Positions 61,913 to 64,000 of a DNA stretch of 64,000 nt are shown here, piece by piece. The stretch's first letter is position 1. Every line of letters begins with the position of its first letter. This DNA comes from Epithemia pelagica. Lineage: Eukaryota > Bacillariophyta > Bacillariophyceae > Surirellales > Surirellaceae. The notes beneath the pieces are model-generated. The model was not told where the DNA came from. It ran no database searches and saw only the letters and a program-made list of their open reading frames with translations. The stretch is taken from positions 1,612,001-1,676,000 of the forward strand of contig OX337231.1 of the NCBI GenBank assembly GCA_946965045.2. Direction: 5' to 3'. A program made the position numbers and the translations under genes.

Positions 61913-64000
61913 TCGACAATCATGAGCTTACTGAGATTCCTATTGTCACATGTGCCGCTAAGTTTGAAACCAATGATGGACCCATTATTGGCATCTTCAA
62001 TGAATATGCATTCCACGGAAAAGGACAATCGATCCATGCTCCTGGACAATTCGAGCACTTTGGACATGCTGTTGATGAACGATCCGTTAAAGTTGATGGA
62101 AAACAATGCATCACAACACTTGATGGCCGTGCTATGTCTCTGCACATCAAAGAGGGACTAGTATACATTCACTCCTTAGGTATCCCCAGTGATGATGACA
62201 TGGAGACATTACCTCAGATCATCTTCACATCACCTGATACATGGGATCCTGGTGTTTTGGATCATTTGCATCCTGCCTCATCACCTGACAGTGCTTCTAA
62301 CTGGCAACAAGTCAACACTGATGGTAGTATGACACATTATGGGGAGTACACTGATCCTGATGTCTGTAACCTCACTCACCTTTTGGATTTACCTTACGAT
62401 CATGGACCTGGTACACCTTCCTTCTCCTCAGCCCTTATTGGAGACTCTTGTTCCAAACTGTACCGTCAAGATCACAACATGACTGAGAAGCGTTATCCTA
62501 CCGTTAAGAAGATGCCTTACGTCATCATGAACGTTTCTGGTCATCTTACTCTTCAGATCCTCAATGGCCGCCCACCCGATTTTTCCCAACCCCTTTTCTT
62601 CCTTCTCTGCGACCAGGTCTTCTCCTGTACCGAATCTTATGCACCCTATCTTTGTCCGGATGCCTCTTCAGGGGAGGAGTCACTTCCAAATAAACCCAAT
62701 GACAAGCAAGCTGACACCGTTTTCATTTGTAGCAAAGGTGAAGATCCATCCGCACAAATGCCTACGATCAAGAACTGCGACAAAATGTTTGGACAAGCGT
62801 TTCCTTACAAACCAGCAGAGGGAAATGGGGAGCAACAACAAGCATGTATAATCCAACATGTCAATTTAGAACAAGACGCTTTCAAGCAAGAAGCATGTAT
62901 CAAGAAGTACATTTTCTGCAAACACAATTCCTATATTGACAAGAAGGTGATCTCATGCAGTCAACTTATGGAATACAATGGACAGGACAACCAGGAACAG
63001 GCAACTGAAGATGTTGTTTTCCAATTCAGAGATGTTGTCATACATCAAGGACCTTTGAGCAGTAACAACAACCCTGACTACAAAGGGAGTCCCTGGAATG
63101 TACTTGTTGATTGGGAGACTGGGGAGATGATCTTTGAGCCTCCAACACCCACCATAACCATTGTCTATGGCAAGAAACATGACCTACTGAATGAACTTGG
63201 ATGGAAGCATTTCAAGCATTTTGTCAAGATCAGTGAATGCCTCATTCAAGCTGCTTAACAGCAGTCAAGAATCAAGCAACTTAGTTTTTTTGTCAAGTAC
63301 AAGTTTGGTTACCCACACGTTCTACAGACACACAAAGAAGCAATTGTTTTAGACAAGCAACATGGCAAAAACAAGTGGCAAGACACTACCGATTTTGGAC
63401 CCTCACAGATTCAATCACTCAAGACATTGAAGGATCATGATCAAGTTCAAGTCCGTCTTGGGAAAATGTTAGATGCACAAGAAGAGTATCACAACAAGAT
63501 TCAAGTCTATCTTGTGAAACATGATGATAGATGCAAGCCACTTCTTGTCACGTGTGAACATTTTACCAAAGAACCAGTTGAGGCAATCTGTCCATGTGCT
63601 ATTTCCTTTTGCAACTTCCATACTACCATCTACCTTGGGCCTCTCAATGATATGGATGTATGGAGAGCATACATTGGAAATGCATGCAACCTTAAAAGCT
63701 TTAGCTGGGGAGAAGACCTTGATAGTGGCAAGACAAGAACTCAAGGAATTATGTCACACCTTGGTTACCTACTACAAGACCTCAAATGGATTTGATTCTT
63801 CAGGAGCACGTCAACATGACTGTTTATTTGATGTCTTTCTTGGTATGGATTTGTCACCAAGTAAAGCAATTCCCAATGTTTGGATGAAGAAAGCACCCGG
63901 GGAGGAGAGCTCTGAAGGTATCTGCAACAACTTTACACTCAAGAATGATGGATTTATCATCAACTGCCTCCGACGTTTTTATACACCAATCCAGAAGATG
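61913..64000 (+). pseudogene. Copia pol continued: integrase and reverse-transcriptase parts
   Basis: The frame runs from the right border of the 11.1-kb element with IDNHELTEIPIV, GKQCITTLDGRAMSLHIKEG and TSPDTWDPGVLDH, typical of diatom copia pol between protease and integrase. It continues to VVIHQGPLSSNN and NVLVDWETGEMIFEP, hits TAA at 63256-63258, then continues in the same frame with KYKFGYPHV and HGKNKWQD. The start of the reverse transcriptase follows at 63427 (YLVKHDDRCKPLLVTCEHFT) with diverged residues and further shifts (SSGARQHDCLFDVFLGMD near 63800). Canonical integrase catalytic text is not seen. Stops and substitutions mark an old, inactive copy. It leaves the window at 64000. 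Confidence 0.7.

Overview
The window looks like nuclear DNA from a photosynthetic stramenopile, most likely a pennate diatom. The evidence is an intron-containing eukaryotic gene set with short GT-AG introns (about 76-174 nt), two proteins with N-termini that look like plastid presequences, and a copia retroelement whose Gag and protease-integrase text resembles the diatom CoDi lineage. The species cannot be fixed from this sequence alone.

The left part (1 to about 36.8 kb) is a gene-dense host region. In order it holds: a tandem-domain sulfotransferase-like gene (cut by the window edge); a polytopic membrane protein whose inverted paralogue lies 5 kb away; a DHHC palmitoyltransferase; a hAT-derived BED-finger protein; TCP-1 alpha (CCT1); two tandem secreted metallophosphoesterases; an armadillo-repeat protein; an RCK-like kinase; a PDZ/DENN protein; a seven-helix receptor; a protein of unknown function; a plastid-type methyltransferase; a plastid-type FKBP; and a CUL4-like cullin. 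The only clear transposon here is a 592-bp TTAA-flanked piggyBac-type MITE at 1971-2562. Most gene models need one intron, and I placed each by matching donor, acceptor and phase.

The right part (about 37 to 64 kb) is a nest of mobile elements. A decayed Penelope-like reverse transcriptase (about 37.78-47.08 kb) is split by an 8,419-bp element (38289-46707). That element has 190-bp inverted ends, an apparent CTAG target duplication, and an intact three-exon piggyBac-like transposase of 1,195 aa. It also carries a free-standing copy of the transposase Cys-rich C-terminus, two genes sharing a duplicated promoter cassette, and an antisense glycerol-kinase fragment.

Further right, a copia element (gag from 48999, pol running off the window end) has an 807-bp TTAA-flanked MITE just upstream of gag. 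Its pol is split by an 11,100-bp element (50811-61910). Removing that element and one TA restores the pol reading frame exactly. The inserted element has 15-bp inverted ends and clusters of a subterminal ATGCGCA motif. It encodes a frameshifted DDE-type transposase on the minus strand, and on the plus strand several accessory proteins: a possible Gag-like protein, a possible degenerate Ulp1-like protein, a double-RING protein and a multi-exon accessory protein. I do not recognise it as a described element, and it is the best candidate for a new system in this window. All homology statements rest on reading motifs by eye; no database was searched.
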